Positions 1-10,105 are shown, counted from the first letter of the stretch. The stretch: 64,000 bases of DNA from Cupriavidus necator N-1 (GCF_000219215.1 NC_015726.1:1240001-1304000), one strand, 5' to 3'. The notes: generated from the sequence alone by a model not told the origin. Numbers and translations are program-made.

Positions 1-561
1 GGCAATTTCTTCACCATCCGCGAGGTCCTGAAGTCGTACGACGCTGAGGTCGTGCGCTTCTTTATCTTGCGCGCGCACTACCGCAGCCCACTGAACTACA
101 GCGACGCGCACCTGGACGATGCGCGCCACGCCCTGACACGCCTGTACACGGCACTCAAGGACAGCCAGCCGGGCGGCTGCGCGGTGGACTGGGACGAGCC
201 GCACGCCAGGCGCTTTGCCGAGGCCATGGGCGACGACTTCAACACGCCGATCGCGATGTCGGTGCTGTTCGACCTGGCCAGCGAGATCAACCGCACCGGC
301 TCGACCGCGGCTGCGCGCCAGCTCAAGGCGCTGGCGGGCACGCTGGGCCTGCTCGAGCGCGATCCGCATACCTTCCTGCAAGGCGGCAGGTCCGACGACG
401 GCATCTCGCCGGAACAGATCGAGACCTTGATCGCCGCGCGCAAGACCGCCAAGCTGGAGCGCAACTTTGCCGAAGCGGACCGCATCCGCGCGCAACTGCT
501 GGAAGCGGGCATCGTGCTGGAAGACAAGCCGGGCGGTGCCACCGAGTGGAGGCGTGCTTGA
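1..561 (+). CDS. cysS: Cysteinyl-tRNA synthetase, C-terminal part (5' end outside window)
   Basis: Cytoplasmic class I synthetase that charges tRNA-Cys. The frame is open from base 1 and begins with [21 protein letters not shown], the segment that directly follows the KMSKS loop in CysS, so the catalytic Rossmann part lies upstream of the window. What remains is the anticodon-binding helical bundle and the DALR-like end, with the typical closing pattern [23 protein letters not shown] followed by TEWRRA. The stop (TGA 559-561) overlaps the GTG start of the next gene by 16 bases, which suggests translational coupling. Identification is firm; only the 5' boundary is unknown. Confidence 0.95.
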   Translation, partial: GNFFTIREVLKSYDAEVVRFFILRAHYRSPLNYSDAHLDDARHALTRLYTALKDSQPGGCAVDWDEPHARRFAEAMGDDFNTPIAMSVLFDLASEINRTGSTAAARQLKALAGTLGLLERDPHTFLQGGRSDDGISPEQIETLIAARKTAKLERNFAEADRIRAQLLEAGIVLEDKPGGATEWRRA

Positions 562-1397
562 ACGCTGCCGCGCGCAAGCCCGCCACCGCCACGCCGCCGG
601 CCACGTCTCCCGCTACGAGGGGCCGGGCGAAGGCGGCCGGTCCGCGCCCGGGCAAGGCTGGCGCCAGCGAGGCGCCGCTGCCGGATGGCAAGGACGCGGC
701 CAGGGGCACGCGCAACGCCAAGGCCGTGCTGCCCGAGGCGGATGCGGTACCGCTGCCGGTCGAAACCGTCATCGATGCGGTGCGCCCCGCCTACTGGGAC
801 GAAGCCTGCGCCGACCTGATGAAGCGTGACCGCATACTGCGCAAGATGATCCCGACCTACGGCCCGGCGCACCTGGTGTCGCGTGGCGATCCGTTCGTCA
901 CGCTGGCGCGCGCGGTGGTGGGCCAGCAGATCTCGGTCAAGGCGGCGCAGTCGGTGTGGGAGCGGCTGCATACGCTCTGCCCCAAGCTCACCCCGGCCCA
1001 GTTCCTGCGCGCCGGTCCCGAGAAGCTGGCAGGCTGCGGCCTGTCCAAGCGCAAGGGGGAATACCTGATCGACCTGGCCGACCACTTCAAGGCGGGCATG
1101 GTGCATGTCGCCGAATGGGCGCAGATGGACGACGAAGCCGTGATCGCGGAGTTGACGCAGATCCGCGGCATCGGCCGCTGGACCGCGGAGATGTTCCTGA
1201 TGTTCAACCTGATGCGGCCCAACGTGCTGCCGCTGGACGATATCGGCCTGATCAACGCAATCTCCGCCAACTATTTCAGCGGCGAACCCGTCACCCGCAG
1301 CGAGGCGCGCGAAGTCGCGGCCAACTGGGAGCCGTGGCGAACTGTGGCGACGTGGTATATGTGGCGCAGTCTCGACCCGTTGCCAGTGACGTATTAG
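546..1397 (+). CDS. DNA-3-methyladenine glycosylase II family (HhH-GPD) protein
   Basis: Base-excision repair glycosylase removing alkylated purines. Residues 1 to about 75 are a low-complexity Ala/Pro/Lys-rich extension that probably binds DNA non-specifically. The HhH-GPD fold follows, with [11 protein letters not shown] near residue 125, the hairpin GIGRW at 208-212, and the catalytic-acid region LPLDD at about 228-232, where Asp is the expected catalytic residue. The GTG start at 546 lies inside cysS. A later start would trim only the extension. The shape is that of the short AlkA-like form, without the N-terminal Ada/AlkA_N part of E. coli AlkA. The same cysS-glycosylase-accA order is seen in Cupriavidus and Ralstonia relatives (from general knowledge). 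Confidence 0.9.
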   Translation: MEACLNAAARKPATATPPATSPATRGRAKAAGPRPGKAGASEAPLPDGKDAARGTRNAKAVLPEADAVPLPVETVIDAVRPAYWDEACADLMKRDRILRKMIPTYGPAHLVSRGDPFVTLARAVVGQQISVKAAQSVWERLHTLCPKLTPAQFLRAGPEKLAGCGLSKRKGEYLIDLADHFKAGMVHVAEWAQMDDEAVIAELTQIRGIGRWTAEMFLMFNLMRPNVLPLDDIGLINAISANYFSGEPVTRSEAREVAANWEPWRTVATWYMWRSLDPLPVTY

Positions 1398-1512
1398 GCA
1401 TCGCAGAAAGAAAATTTAGTGGCAGGTGCAGTCCGGGCTATCTGGCAGGCGCTAAGATAGCGACCAAATTCCGGTAGAATGCGCCCCTTCACAGACAGGT
1501 ACGTGTGATTTT

Positions 1513-2484
1513 ATGAAAACCACCTTCCTGGATTTTGAGCAGCCCATTGCCGAACTTGAGGCAAAGATCGAAGAACTGCGCTTTGTGCAGGACGATTCGG
1601 CTGTTGATATTTCCGAAGAGATTTCGCGGCTGGCCGGCAAGAGCCAGCAGCTGACCAAAGACATCTACGCCAACCTGACCCCGTGGCAGGTTGCGCAAAT
1701 TGCCCGCCACCCCCAGCGTCCCTATACGCTGGACTACGTGCGCGAGATCTTTACCGATTTCCACGAGCTGCACGGCGACCGCACCTTTGCCGACGATCTT
1801 TCGATCATCGGCGGCCTGGCGCGCTTCAACGGCCAGGCGTGCATGGTCATCGGCCACCAGAAGGGCCGTGACACGAAAGAGCGCGCCATGCGCAATTTCG
1901 GCATGCCCAAGCCCGAGGGCTACCGCAAGGCGAAGCGCCTGATGGAGCTGGCGGACAAGTTCGGCCTGCCGATCTTCACCTTCGTCGACACCCCGGGCGC
2001 ATTCCCCGGCATCGATGCCGAAGAGCGAGGCCAGTCAGAGGCTATCGGCCACAACCTGTACGTGATGGCCGGCCTGAAGGTGCCCCTGATCGCCACCATC
2101 ATCGGTGAAGGCGGTTCGGGCGGCGCGCTGGCGATTGCCGTGGGCGACGTGGTGCAGATGCTGCAGTTCGCCACCTACGCGGTGATTTCGCCCGAAGGCT
2201 GCGCCTCGATCCTGTGGAAGACGGCCGAGAAGGCACCGGAAGCCGCCGAGGCGCTGGGCCTGACCGCGCACCGCCTGAAGGCGCTGGGCCTGATCGACAA
2301 GATCGTGAGCGAGCCGCTGGGCGGCGCGCACCGTGACTACAAGGGCATGGCGGCGATGCTCAAGCGCTCGCTGGCCGAGTCGCTGCGCCAGTTCCAGGGC
2401 ATGAGCGTGAAGGAGCTGCAGGCCCGCCGCTACGAGCGCCTGCTCGCCTATGGCAAGTTCAAGGAAACCGGCACCCAGGACTGA
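1513..2484 (+). CDS. accA: Acetyl-CoA carboxylase carboxyltransferase subunit alpha
   Basis: Forms the carboxyltransferase with AccD and moves CO2 from carboxybiotin to acetyl-CoA, the first step of fatty acid synthesis; cytoplasmic. The protein has 323 residues, the usual length. It shows the N-terminal helical start ([18 protein letters not shown]), the crotonase-fold core with [15 protein letters not shown], and the glycine-rich oxyanion segment [15 protein letters not shown] near residue 198. A plausible -10 (TAGAAT, 1475-1480) lies 33 bases before the start, with only a weak -35 at 17 bases. The last 35 bases overlap the tilS reading frame, so the two are probably co-expressed. Confidence 0.97.
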   Translation: MKTTFLDFEQPIAELEAKIEELRFVQDDSAVDISEEISRLAGKSQQLTKDIYANLTPWQVAQIARHPQRPYTLDYVREIFTDFHELHGDRTFADDLSIIGGLARFNGQACMVIGHQKGRDTKERAMRNFGMPKPEGYRKAKRLMELADKFGLPIFTFVDTPGAFPGIDAEERGQSEAIGHNLYVMAGLKVPLIATIIGEGGSGGALAIAVGDVVQMLQFATYAVISPEGCASILWKTAEKAPEAAEALGLTAHRLKALGLIDKIVSEPLGGAHRDYKGMAAMLKRSLAESLRQFQGMSVKELQARRYERLLAYGKFKETGTQD

Positions 2485-3901
2485 ACCGTCCGCCCGGCTG
2501 ACCGACAAGGTCGCACAGGCCCTACAGGCCGGTGCGGCCTTTGTTGTTTCTGGCGGCGGCACGGGCGCGGCGACGATCGCCGTGGCCCTGTCGGGCGGTC
2601 GCGATTCGGTCGCGCTGCTGCATGCCGCCCGCGCGGCCGCGGCGGAGTGGGGCGTTGGCGCGCGCGTGGTGGCGCTGCATGTCCACCACGGCCTGCAGGC
2701 GGATGCCGACGACTGGGACCGCTTCTGCGCCGCGCTGTGCGCGCAGTGGCAGGTCGGCTATTTCGTGCGGCGCGTATCGGTGCAGCCCGAAGCGGGAGAG
2801 GGCGTGGAAGCGGCTGCGCGCCGCGCGCGCTATGCCGCGCTGGCGGCGATGTGCGCCGACAGCGGCGCGCGCCTGCTGCTGTTTGCCCACCACCAGGACG
2901 ACCAGGTCGAGACCGTGCTGCTGCGGCTGTTCCGCGGCGCTGGAGTGGCCGGCATGGCTGGCATGCCAGCGCTGCGCCCGCTGGACGAGCGCAGCGGCGT
3001 GATGCTGCTGCGCCCCTGGCTGGATGTGGCCCGCGCCGAGATCGAGGCCTATTGCGCGGCCAACGCACTGCAGTGGGTCGACGACCCGTCCAATGCTGAT
3101 GAGCGCTATGCGCGCAATGCCTTGCGCGCGCACCTGCCGGCGCTGGTGGCGGCCTTTCCGGCGTTGTCGGCCAATGTGGTGCAGGCAGCCGCGCATTTCG
3201 CCCAGGCAGGCGCACTGATCGACGAACTGGCAGCCGCCTCGCTGGCGGCGCTGGCGCGCCCCGGCCGCGATGCCGACACGCTTTCCGAACTCGACCTGGC
3301 AGGGCTGCGCGCCTTGCCCGTGGCACATGCCGATGCCGTGCTGCGCTTCTGGCTGCGCGACCTCGGCGTGCGCGCGCCGTCCACCGCTCGGCTGGCGGCT
3401 ATGCGCGAGCAACTGGTCACCCACGCTGGCGGCGAGCCCGCGATCGCGCATGAGGGGCTGGTCCTGCGCCGTTTCCGCGACCGCGTGCTGGCCTGCACGC
3501 CGCCACCGATCGCTGCGCCGGCACCCGTGACGCTGGACTGGCGCGGCGAGGTCCGCATCGTCGTGCCAGCCTGGCGCGGCGAACTCCATTTCTTCCGCGA
3601 TGACACCTTCGGCGTGCCCGAAGCGGTGCTGCGCCAGCCCTTGCGCCTGGCCGCCCGCAGCGGCGGCGAGCGTATCGTGCTGCGTCCGGGCGGCCCGGCC
3701 CGGGCCCTGAAGCAGGCCTGCCAGGAAGCCGGCATCCCGGCCTGGCGCCGCGCCTGGCTGCCGTTGCTGTGGTCTGGCGATACGCTGGTGCTGGCCGCCG
3801 GCCTGGGCATGCACCGCCGCTGGCCGGACGCCCCGGCAGCGCCGCGCTGGTGCGTCGAATGGCATCCGCGGCCGCCGGCAGTGGCGATGCCGACGCACTG
3901 A
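2450..3901 (+). CDS. tilS: tRNA(Ile)-lysidine synthase
   Basis: Modifies C34 of tRNA-Ile(CAU) to lysidine so that it reads AUA; essential in most bacteria. Residues 48-53 are the PP-loop SGGRDS (consensus SGGxDS), preceded by TIAVAL. The ATP-pyrophosphatase domain continues with [17 protein letters not shown] and a WVDDPSN segment, followed by the TilS substrate-binding and C-terminal domains ([12 protein letters not shown]). At 483 residues it is somewhat longer than the family average because of an Ala-rich N-terminus. The ATG at 2450 lies inside accA. No better start is visible before the PP-loop, and the overlap suggests coupled translation. Confidence 0.95.
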   Translation: MASSRKPAPRTEPSARLTDKVAQALQAGAAFVVSGGGTGAATIAVALSGGRDSVALLHAARAAAAEWGVGARVVALHVHHGLQADADDWDRFCAALCAQWQVGYFVRRVSVQPEAGEGVEAAARRARYAALAAMCADSGARLLLFAHHQDDQVETVLLRLFRGAGVAGMAGMPALRPLDERSGVMLLRPWLDVARAEIEAYCAANALQWVDDPSNADERYARNALRAHLPALVAAFPALSANVVQAAAHFAQAGALIDELAAASLAALARPGRDADTLSELDLAGLRALPVAHADAVLRFWLRDLGVRAPSTARLAAMREQLVTHAGGEPAIAHEGLVLRRFRDRVLACTPPPIAAPAPVTLDWRGEVRIVVPAWRGELHFFRDDTFGVPEAVLRQPLRLAARSGGERIVLRPGGPARALKQACQEAGIPAWRRAWLPLLWSGDTLVLAAGLGMHRRWPDAPAAPRWCVEWHPRPPAVAMPTH

Positions 3902-4024
3902 AGCTCCCGGATCGCCGCCGGCATCACTTCCGATCTGCAGCCCGAACCCCGCTCCCGCCTTGCCTCACGGGGCTTGTTCGTGTATTTTCAAGGGCTTTGC
4001 ATAATCGCTGGCGTCGACAAGAAG

Positions 4025-5275
4025 ATGGCTCTCATCGTTCACAAATACGGCGGCACTTCGATGGGTTCCACGGAACGCATCAAGAATGTCGCCAAGCGCG
4101 TGGCCAAGTGGCACCGCGCCGGTCACCGCGTAGTCGTGGTGCCTTCGGCCATGTCGGGCGAGACCAATCGCCTGCTGGGACTCGCCAAGGAAATTTCGCC
4201 GCAGCCCAATCCGCGTGAACTGGACATGCTCGCCTCGACTGGCGAACAGGCCAGCGTGGCACTGCTGGCCATCGCGCTGCACGGCGAAGACATCGACGCG
4301 GTCAGCTACACCGGCTGGCAAGTGCCGGTGAAGACCGACTCGGCCTATACCAAGGCCCGTATCGAATCGATCGACGACGAGCGCATCCTGGCCGACCTCG
4401 ACGCCGGCCGCGTGGTCGTGATCACCGGCTTCCAGGGCATCGACGACGACGGCAACATCACCACGCTGGGCCGTGGCGGCTCGGACACCTCGGCCGTGGC
4501 CATCGCCGCCGCCATCGAGGCCGACGAGTGCCTGATCTACACCGACGTCGACGGCGTGTACACCACCGACCCGCGCGTGGTCGAAGACGCCCGCCGCCTG
4601 GACCAGATCACCTTCGAAGAAATGCTGGAAATGGCCAGCCTCGGCTCCAAGGTGCTGCAGATCCGCTCCGTGGAGTTCGCCGGCAAGTACCGCGTGAAGA
4701 CCCGCGTGCTGTCGTCGCTGACCGACCCGCTTATGCCGCTCGAGCAGGAAATGCACTCGGGCACGCTGATCACTTTTGAGGAAGACTCCACCATGGAAGC
4801 AGCCGTCATCTCCGGCATCGCCTTTGCCCGTGACGAAGCCAAGATCACCGTTCTGGGCGTGCCGGACAAGCCGGGCATCGCCTACCAGATCCTGGGCCCG
4901 GTCGCCGACGCCAACATCGACGTCGACATGATCATCCAGAACCAGTCCGTCGACGGCAAGACCGACTTCACCTTCACCGTGCCGCGCGGCGAGTACCAGC
5001 GCGCGCTGGCCATCCTGAACGACGGCGTGAAGTCGCACATCGGCGCCGGCAGCGTGTCGGGCGACCCGAAGGTGTCGAAGGTATCGGTGGTGGGCGTGGG
5101 CATGCGCTCGCACGTGGGCATCGCCAGCAAGATGTTCCGCACCCTGTCGGAAGAGGGCATCAACATCCAGATGATCTCCACCTCGGAAATCAAGATCTCG
5201 GTGCTGATCGACGAGAAGTACATGGAACTGGCCGTGCGCGCGCTGCACAAGGCCTTCGAACTGGAACAGGCGTGA
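4025..5275 (+). CDS. lysC: Aspartate kinase
   Basis: Phosphorylates aspartate at the entry to lysine, threonine, methionine and diaminopimelate synthesis. It has an N-terminal amino-acid-kinase domain ([25 protein letters not shown]) and two C-terminal ACT domains (from about residue 265), which in this family give feedback inhibition. The start chosen at 4025 gives 416 residues, the normal length. The longer frame from 3974 is unlikely because a good -10-like CATAAT sits at 4000-4005, downstream of that codon, which would leave a leader of only about a dozen bases. An internal in-frame ATG before the ACT region could yield a separate regulatory subunit as in some relatives, but nothing here proves it. 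Confidence 0.96.
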   Translation: MALIVHKYGGTSMGSTERIKNVAKRVAKWHRAGHRVVVVPSAMSGETNRLLGLAKEISPQPNPRELDMLASTGEQASVALLAIALHGEDIDAVSYTGWQVPVKTDSAYTKARIESIDDERILADLDAGRVVVITGFQGIDDDGNITTLGRGGSDTSAVAIAAAIEADECLIYTDVDGVYTTDPRVVEDARRLDQITFEEMLEMASLGSKVLQIRSVEFAGKYRVKTRVLSSLTDPLMPLEQEMHSGTLITFEEDSTMEAAVISGIAFARDEAKITVLGVPDKPGIAYQILGPVADANIDVDMIIQNQSVDGKTDFTFTVPRGEYQRALAILNDGVKSHIGAGSVSGDPKVSKVSVVGVGMRSHVGIASKMFRTLSEEGINIQMISTSEIKISVLIDEKYMELAVRALHKAFELEQA

Positions 5276-5334
5276 TCCGTTCGTGAACACTTCTGGCGGG
5301 ACCGCGGTTTTTGTGTTGAGTGATCGATTTTTCG

Positions 5335-5363
5335 TTGACCAACACGTGCGGCGCCGCTAGAAT
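5335..5363 (+). promoter_or_regulatory. Sigma-70 promoter of tRNA-Ser
   Basis: TTGACC (5335-5340), a 17-base spacer and TAGAAT (5358-5363) lie about 40 bases before the mature tRNA 5' end. This is one of the best consensus matches in the window, as expected for a stable RNA gene. Confidence 0.8.
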
Positions 5364-5404
5364 ACGCGCTTCGTTGTGTGGCTCCCTCACACAACGCAAG
5401 TTTG

Positions 5405-5498
5405 GGAGACGTGGCCGAGAGGTCGAAGGCACTCCCCTGCTAAGGGAGCATCCGGGCCAAAACCTGGATCGAGGGTTCGAATCCCTCCGTCTCCGCCA
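5405..5498 (+). tRNA. tRNA-Ser (anticodon GCT)
   Basis: Class II tRNA of 94 bases with encoded CCA (5496-5498). The acceptor arms GGAGACG and CGTCTCC pair perfectly. The anticodon stem CTCCC/GGGAG encloses TGCTAA, with anticodon GCT reading AGC/AGU codons. A long variable arm follows (ATCCGGGCCAAAACCTGGAT), then the T arm GAGGG-TTCGAAT-CCCTC. It stands alone, with its own promoter and terminator. Confidence 0.98.
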
Positions 5499-5510
5499 GA
5501 AATGGCGGCG

Positions 5511-5549
5511 AACCCCGGAAGATCGCGGTCTTCCGGGGTTTTGTTTTTT
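5511..5549 (+). terminator. Intrinsic terminator after tRNA-Ser
   Basis: A perfect 12-bp stem (5511-5522 with 5529-5540), a six-base loop and the T-rich tail TTGTTTTTT. It starts 12 bases after the CCA end. Confidence 0.93.
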
Positions 5550-5978
5550 GCGGGTCCGGATTCCTGCTGTGCGAGCAGACACCCGCCACTTCTCGGCTGC
5601 TGCTCGTGCCGTTGCGTAGAGCGGCGCCAACGATTCCACCCTCGAAGTCCATATCGCAATCTGGCGACGAAAGAGCGCCAGTTTCTGCAGATGCTCCCGT
5701 TAAAGCCGTTGATCTGATTTCGAAGCCCACGGCCAGCGCGTGCCTGGATAACTCGCGAACGGAGTCAGTATTTACGCTTGCGGCTAGCTTCTGCCAGGCC
5801 ACTGTCCCCCCTAAACTGCCACCCCACTTAAGTTGGGTGTTTACGCGGCGATAATCAGGGCCCGTTTTTCCCCGCTTGTTATAGATTGTTAATACATATA
5901 AGAGGCTGGATTCCGAATAGAACCCCAGCCAATAAGTGCACTATTAGCATCAGTCGTTGGTGACGGCCGCTCAGCCGC
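5550..5978. other. Gene-poor stretch downstream of tRNA-Ser
   Basis: About 430 bases without a convincing gene. Two short opposing open frames of about 80-120 codons exist (one at 5606-5854 +), but neither has a clear ribosome-binding site nor any recognisable domain. The last 100 bases are clearly AT-richer than the surroundings (TTGTTATAGATTGTTAATAC around 5877) and probably carry the promoter of the following signalling gene. Position 3' of a tRNA-Ser gene is a common integration spot, but no repeat of the tRNA 3' end was found here. Confidence 0.5.
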
Positions 5979-8900
5979 ATGGCTGCCATCGACATCCGGG
6001 GGGAAACAATCTTGCGCCAGACGCTTGCGCGCGCGCTGCGCCCGCTTGGACGCCTTGGGTCGCGCACCATCACCGCGGGCACCTTGCTGCTTGGCGTGAT
6101 GACGACGGCTGTCGTCTATGCGTTCTGCACCGACCTGCTGGAAAAGGACGTCCGCCTGCGATTTGAGAACGATACTGGCGATGTGATCCAGCAGATCGAT
6201 ACACGGATCCGCCTCTATACCGATGTACTCGTGACCATGCAGGCGCTGTTCGGCGCCAGCGACCATGTCTCGCGCGGCGAGTTTCGCGATTTCGTCAGCG
6301 GCTTGAACCTGCCGCAGCGCTATCCCGGTTTCCAGACGCTGAACTACGCGCCGTACGTGCCGGCGGCCGAGATCGACGCCTTTGTCGCCCGGCAGCGCAG
6401 CGATCCGATCCTGCGCGAGGCGGGCGTGACGTTTAACGTGCGGCCCCCCGGCCGGCGGCCGGGCCATTTCGTGCTGACCTATGTCGAGCCGCTCGACATC
6501 AACCTGGCGTCGATCGGCATCGACATGGGCGCCGAGCCACGGCGCCTGGCTGCGCTTGAACGCGCGCGCGATACCGGGGAGTCAGTCAGCAGCGGGCGCC
6601 TGATCTTCAGCGAGGCAAAGAACCCGCATGTGGGCATCGCCCTGCGCCTGCCGGTGTACCGCAAGGTGCCCGACCTGGATTCCGTGGAAGCGCGCCGACG
6701 CGCCTATGTCGGCTCGGTTGGCGCGGGGATCCGGGTGGATGACCTGCTGAAGGACCTGGTCAGCAATGAGAACCTGCGCCGGATCCGGTTCCGCGTGCAT
6801 GACGCCGGAGACTTCGCGGAGGCGGCGGTCCCGTCCTCCGCCGCCAACCTGCTCTATGACAGCCTGACCGGCCTGGCGGTCGGGGAGCGCAGCCGGGGCG
6901 CCGGCGGCAGCGCCGTCCACGCCAGTGCCGCGCGTGGCGCGACGGCACTGGCGGACGGCCAGGCGGCCCCGGCCCAGCATGATCTGGTCAAGAGCGTGGT
7001 GCGGAATTTCGGCGGACGGCGCTGGGTAATCGCGTTTGCTGCCGATGCCAAGGCCATCAGTGGTCCCCAGCGCTACCTGCCGGCGCTGGTGGTGATTTCC
7101 GGCCTGATCATCAGCGTGCTGCTGGGGTGGCTGGCCTATGCGCTTTCGAGTTCGCGGGCGCGCGCCGTGGCCGTGGCCGACCAGATGACGCACAGCCTGC
7201 GCGACAGCCAGGCCGCGCTGGCCGAGGCGCAGCAGATTGCCCGCCTGGGCGACTGGCGCATCGACCTGGACAAGGACATCGCGCATTTTTCCCGGGAAAT
7301 GGCGCGCCTGCTGGGCTTGCGCGGCGACAAACCGACTCCGGAAGCGCTGTTCCAGGCGATCGACGCCGGCCATCGCGCCGTGCTGCAGGAAAGGATGCGG
7401 GTAGCCCTGCAGGATCGCCAGCCGTTCGAGTTCGAGTGCCCCTACCGTTCGCGGCGCGGGCGGCGGGGCTGGCTGCACCTGATCGGCCACGCGCATGGGG
7501 CGGCGGACAGCGCCGTGCTGCGGGGCACCGCGCAGGACATCAGCCAGCGCAAGTCCGCCGAGCAGGCCAGGATGCAGGAACACCAGATTGCCCTGCACCT
7601 GGCCACCGCCACCAGCGAAACCGAGGTGCTGGAGGAGATTGTCCACACGCTGCTCGAAGGCATGGACTGGGAGGCGGGTGCCTTCTGGCCGGGCGATGAC
7701 AGCCAGGGGCTGAAGCTGCCACCGGTCTACCTGGCCCGCGTCAAGGTGCTGCAGCCCTGGTTCGCCGAGCGCCCCGCAGGGCCGGCCGGCGCTGCGGTCT
7801 TGCAGGCGCCGCAATGGTATGCAAGCCGGAGCGCGATGGCCCGGCATTCGCAAGCCAGGTGGCTCGACGCGGGCGGCATCCGGACGGTGTTCGCCTTCCC
7901 GCTGAGCAGGGGGCACGTGACGCTCGGCGTGGTCGAACTCTATTCCCGCAGCAAGCGCAGCCCCGATACGCATGCGCTCGCGATGGCGGGCGGCATTGCC
8001 AATCAGACCGGGCACTTCCTGCTGCGGCGCCAGGCCGAGGAGAACCTGCGCTTCCTCGCCAATCACGATGCCCTCACCGGCCTGCCCAACCGCCTCATGT
8101 TCAAGGCCGAGTTCGAGCAGGCGCTGACACGTGCCCGCGCCAGCGACCAGGCGCTGCATGTCATTTTCGTGGACCTGGACGAGTTCAAAGTCGTGAACGA
8201 CACGATCGGCCACAACGCCGGCGACATCGTGCTGCGCGAGATGGCCGACCGGTTGCGCGGGAGTCTGGAGGAGGTGGAGCTGATCACCCGCTTCGGCGGC
8301 GATGAATTCGTCGTGCTGCTGGACCCCAAGGGCGATTCGACGCTCCTGGAGCGGACCATCGCCAGGATCCAGGCTGCGCTCGCGCCAGGCTTCGTCGTCA
8401 ACGAGTCGGAGCTGCGCATGACGGCAAGCATCGGCATCAGCTCCTTCCCCGAGGACGGCAGCGACTGGCAGACCCTGCTCAAGCATGCCGACCTGGCCAT
8501 GTACGGTGCCAAGCAGCTCGGCAAGAACGGCTACCAGTTCTACTGCCGGGGCATGAGCGCGTCCCTGCAGCGGCGCATCGACATGGAGACGCACCTGCAC
8601 CGCGCGCTCGAGCAGAACGAATTCATCCTCTACTACCAGCCGCGCATTGCGCTCGCGTCGGGAGCGTGCACGGCGGTCGAGGCACTGATCCGCTGGCGCC
8701 ACCCGGAACTGGGCCTGGTCATGCCCGGAGATTTCATTCCCTTCGCGGAGCAGAGCGGCGCCATTGTCGAGATCGGCGCCTGGGCGCTGCGCGAAGCGTG
8801 CCGGCAGAATGCCGCATGGCGCGCGCAGGGGCTGCCGCCGGTGCGTGTTTCAGTCAATCTTTCGGCACGGCAGTTTGCCGACAAGTCGCTCAGGCTGACC

Positions 8901-9386
8901 ATTATCGATGCCCTGCGGCAAGCGGCCTTGCCTGGCAACCTGCTGGAGCTGGAACTCACCGAAAGCATGATCATGCGCGATGCCGAACAGGCTTCCAGCT
9001 GGCTCTCGCGCCTGAAGCGCACCGGCGTTCGACTGGCGATCGACGACTTCGGCACCGGCTATTCCTCACTTGCCTACCTGAGCCGCTTCCCGATCGATAC
9101 GGTCAAGATCGACCGTAGCTTCGTCCGCTACGTACCGGAAAGCCGCAGCGACACGCAGATTACCAGCGCGGTGATCGGGCTCGGCCACCGGCTCGGCCTG
9201 GAAGTGGTCGCCGAAGGCGTGGAGAACGAGGTGCAACTCGAATTCCTGCGCCGCGAAGGCTGCGACGAGGTGCAGGGCTACTACTTCAGCCATCCGCTGC
9301 CGCCGGCGAAGATCACTGCCTTCCTCGCCAGCCGCATGGAGAACGGCCCCGCTATCGAGCACGGGCCGCAACCGCTGCGCGCCTGA
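5979..9386 (+). CDS. CHASE-PAS-GAF-GGDEF-EAL membrane sensor (cyclic di-GMP turnover)
   Basis: Inner-membrane signalling protein of 1135 residues. In order: a TM helix at about 29-50; a periplasmic CHASE domain at about 55-340 (LRFENDTGDVIQQIDTRI; FVLTYVEPLD); a second TM at about 367-390 (ALVVISGLIISVLLGWLAY); a PAS-like segment at about 408-520; a GAF-like segment at about 525-680; then GGDEF with an intact GGDEF motif at about 775 and EAL with EALIRW at about 901, DDFGTGYSS at 1022 and a late QGYYFSHPL. Both catalytic signatures are intact, so it may make or break c-di-GMP, with the periplasmic ligand setting the balance. The canonical inhibitory RxxD site five residues before GGDEF is absent. 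The upstream intergenic region is AT-rich. The ATG at 5979 lacks a strong ribosome-binding site, so the start is less certain than the rest. Confidence 0.93.
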   Translation: MAAIDIRGETILRQTLARALRPLGRLGSRTITAGTLLLGVMTTAVVYAFCTDLLEKDVRLRFENDTGDVIQQIDTRIRLYTDVLVTMQALFGASDHVSRGEFRDFVSGLNLPQRYPGFQTLNYAPYVPAAEIDAFVARQRSDPILREAGVTFNVRPPGRRPGHFVLTYVEPLDINLASIGIDMGAEPRRLAALERARDTGESVSSGRLIFSEAKNPHVGIALRLPVYRKVPDLDSVEARRRAYVGSVGAGIRVDDLLKDLVSNENLRRIRFRVHDAGDFAEAAVPSSAANLLYDSLTGLAVGERSRGAGGSAVHASAARGATALADGQAAPAQHDLVKSVVRNFGGRRWVIAFAADAKAISGPQRYLPALVVISGLIISVLLGWLAYALSSSRARAVAVADQMTHSLRDSQAALAEAQQIARLGDWRIDLDKDIAHFSREMARLLGLRGDKPTPEALFQAIDAGHRAVLQERMRVALQDRQPFEFECPYRSRRGRRGWLHLIGHAHGAADSAVLRGTAQDISQRKSAEQARMQEHQIALHLATATSETEVLEEIVHTLLEGMDWEAGAFWPGDDSQGLKLPPVYLARVKVLQPWFAERPAGPAGAAVLQAPQWYASRSAMARHSQARWLDAGGIRTVFAFPLSRGHVTLGVVELYSRSKRSPDTHALAMAGGIANQTGHFLLRRQAEENLRFLANHDALTGLPNRLMFKAEFEQALTRARASDQALHVIFVDLDEFKVVNDTIGHNAGDIVLREMADRLRGSLEEVELITRFGGDEFVVLLDPKGDSTLLERTIARIQAALAPGFVVNESELRMTASIGISSFPEDGSDWQTLLKHADLAMYGAKQLGKNGYQFYCRGMSASLQRRIDMETHLHRALEQNEFILYYQPRIALASGACTAVEALIRWRHPELGLVMPGDFIPFAEQSGAIVEIGAWALREACRQNAAWRAQGLPPVRVSVNLSARQFADKSLRLTIIDALRQAALPGNLLELELTESMIMRDAEQASSWLSRLKRTGVRLAIDDFGTGYSSLAYLSRFPIDTVKIDRSFVRYVPESRSDTQITSAVIGLGHRLGLEVVAEGVENEVQLEFLRREGCDEVQGYYFSHPLPPAKITAFLASRMENGPAIEHGPQPLRA

Positions 9387-9457
9387 CTGCCGGCAATCCG
9401 GCGCGCGCTTATGCAAGTCCAATAAAAGGCAGTCAAATAAAAATGGGAGCATGAATC

Positions 9458-10105
9458 ATGCAGGTCCGTACTATTGAAATCATGTGGCAGGCCATCGACG
9501 CCCTGGACTTTTCCAGGATGAAGGCCAAGCTGCTGCACCAGAAGTATGCGCACTGGTCGCCAGAATCGCTGGAGCAGGCGGAGAGCGGCTACCGGCAATT
9601 CCTCAAGCTGGCGGCGAAGCATCCGGACACGCCCGCTGTCCCCAGCGAGCAGGTGGATGCCTTCTGGCATGCCCACATCCTGGACACCAGGCGCTATGCC
9701 AGCGATTGCGAGCGCATCTTCGGCTATGTCCTTCACCACGACCCCTACGTTGGCATCGACGGCCCGGAGGATGAGGCCCGCCTCCTGCAAATGGCCGCGG
9801 CGAGCGATGCGCTGAGCATGCGCGAATTCGGCAGCCCGCTGACGTCTGCCGCATATTGTGCCCGGGCAGCAGCTGACGAGGCCGCGTACTGCGCACGCAT
9901 GGCGAAGGCGGAGGAGCCCGCGTACTGTGCACGGATGGCCAAGGCGGAAGAACCGGCGTACTGCGCACGCATGGCCAAGGCGGAGGAACCGGCGTACTGC
10001 GCACGCATGGCCAAGGCGGACGATCCCGCGTACTGCGCCCGCATGGCCAAGGTCGGCGCCCCCGCATACTGCGCACTGGCTTCGCCCCAGCCCGCGGCCT
10101 GCTGA
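9458..10105 (+). CDS. GRDP/DUF1399-like protein with C-terminal AYCA tandem repeats
   Basis: Protein of 215 residues preceded by GGGAG at good spacing. Residues 1 to about 125 form a compact domain containing VDAFWHAHILDTRRYASDC and a later LHHDPY. This HIS/ASP/CYS-rich signature resembles the glycine-rich-domain (DUF1399) family; no catalytic role is assigned to it here. From residue 132 to the end there are seven units starting AYCA, five of them exact or near-exact 12-mers of the form AYCARMAKAEEP, and the chain closes with PAAC. The tail therefore offers a Tyr-Cys pair every 12 residues. No signal peptide or TM is visible. No maturase, transporter or protease stands next to it, so a peptide-precursor role is only a speculation. 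The gene lies between the c-di-GMP protein and a small orphan ORF. Confidence 0.85.
   Translation: MQVRTIEIMWQAIDALDFSRMKAKLLHQKYAHWSPESLEQAESGYRQFLKLAAKHPDTPAVPSEQVDAFWHAHILDTRRYASDCERIFGYVLHHDPYVGIDGPEDEARLLQMAAASDALSMREFGSPLTSAAYCARAAADEAAYCARMAKAEEPAYCARMAKAEEPAYCARMAKAEEPAYCARMAKADDPAYCARMAKVGAPAYCALASPQPAAC
9851..10075 (+). repeat. 36-bp coding tandem repeat (AYCARMAKAEEP units)
   Basis: Units begin at 9851 (33 bp), 9884, 9920, 9956, 9992, 10028 and 10064 (partial). The central units differ by only a few silent or conservative changes, which indicates recent expansion by slippage or unequal exchange. All units keep the reading frame. Confidence 0.93.

Noticed and set aside
5606..5854. 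82-codon ORF after tRNA-Ser
   Set aside because: No ribosome-binding site, no domain, atypical composition; treated as unassigned intergenic sequence.
5405..5978. Integrated element at tRNA-Ser
   Set aside because: No integrase and no repeat of the tRNA 3' end found within the window.
9851..10075. 36-bp periodic repeats resembling a CRISPR array
   Set aside because: Units are contiguous without unique spacers, keep one reading frame and encode a regular peptide repeat; no cas genes nearby.
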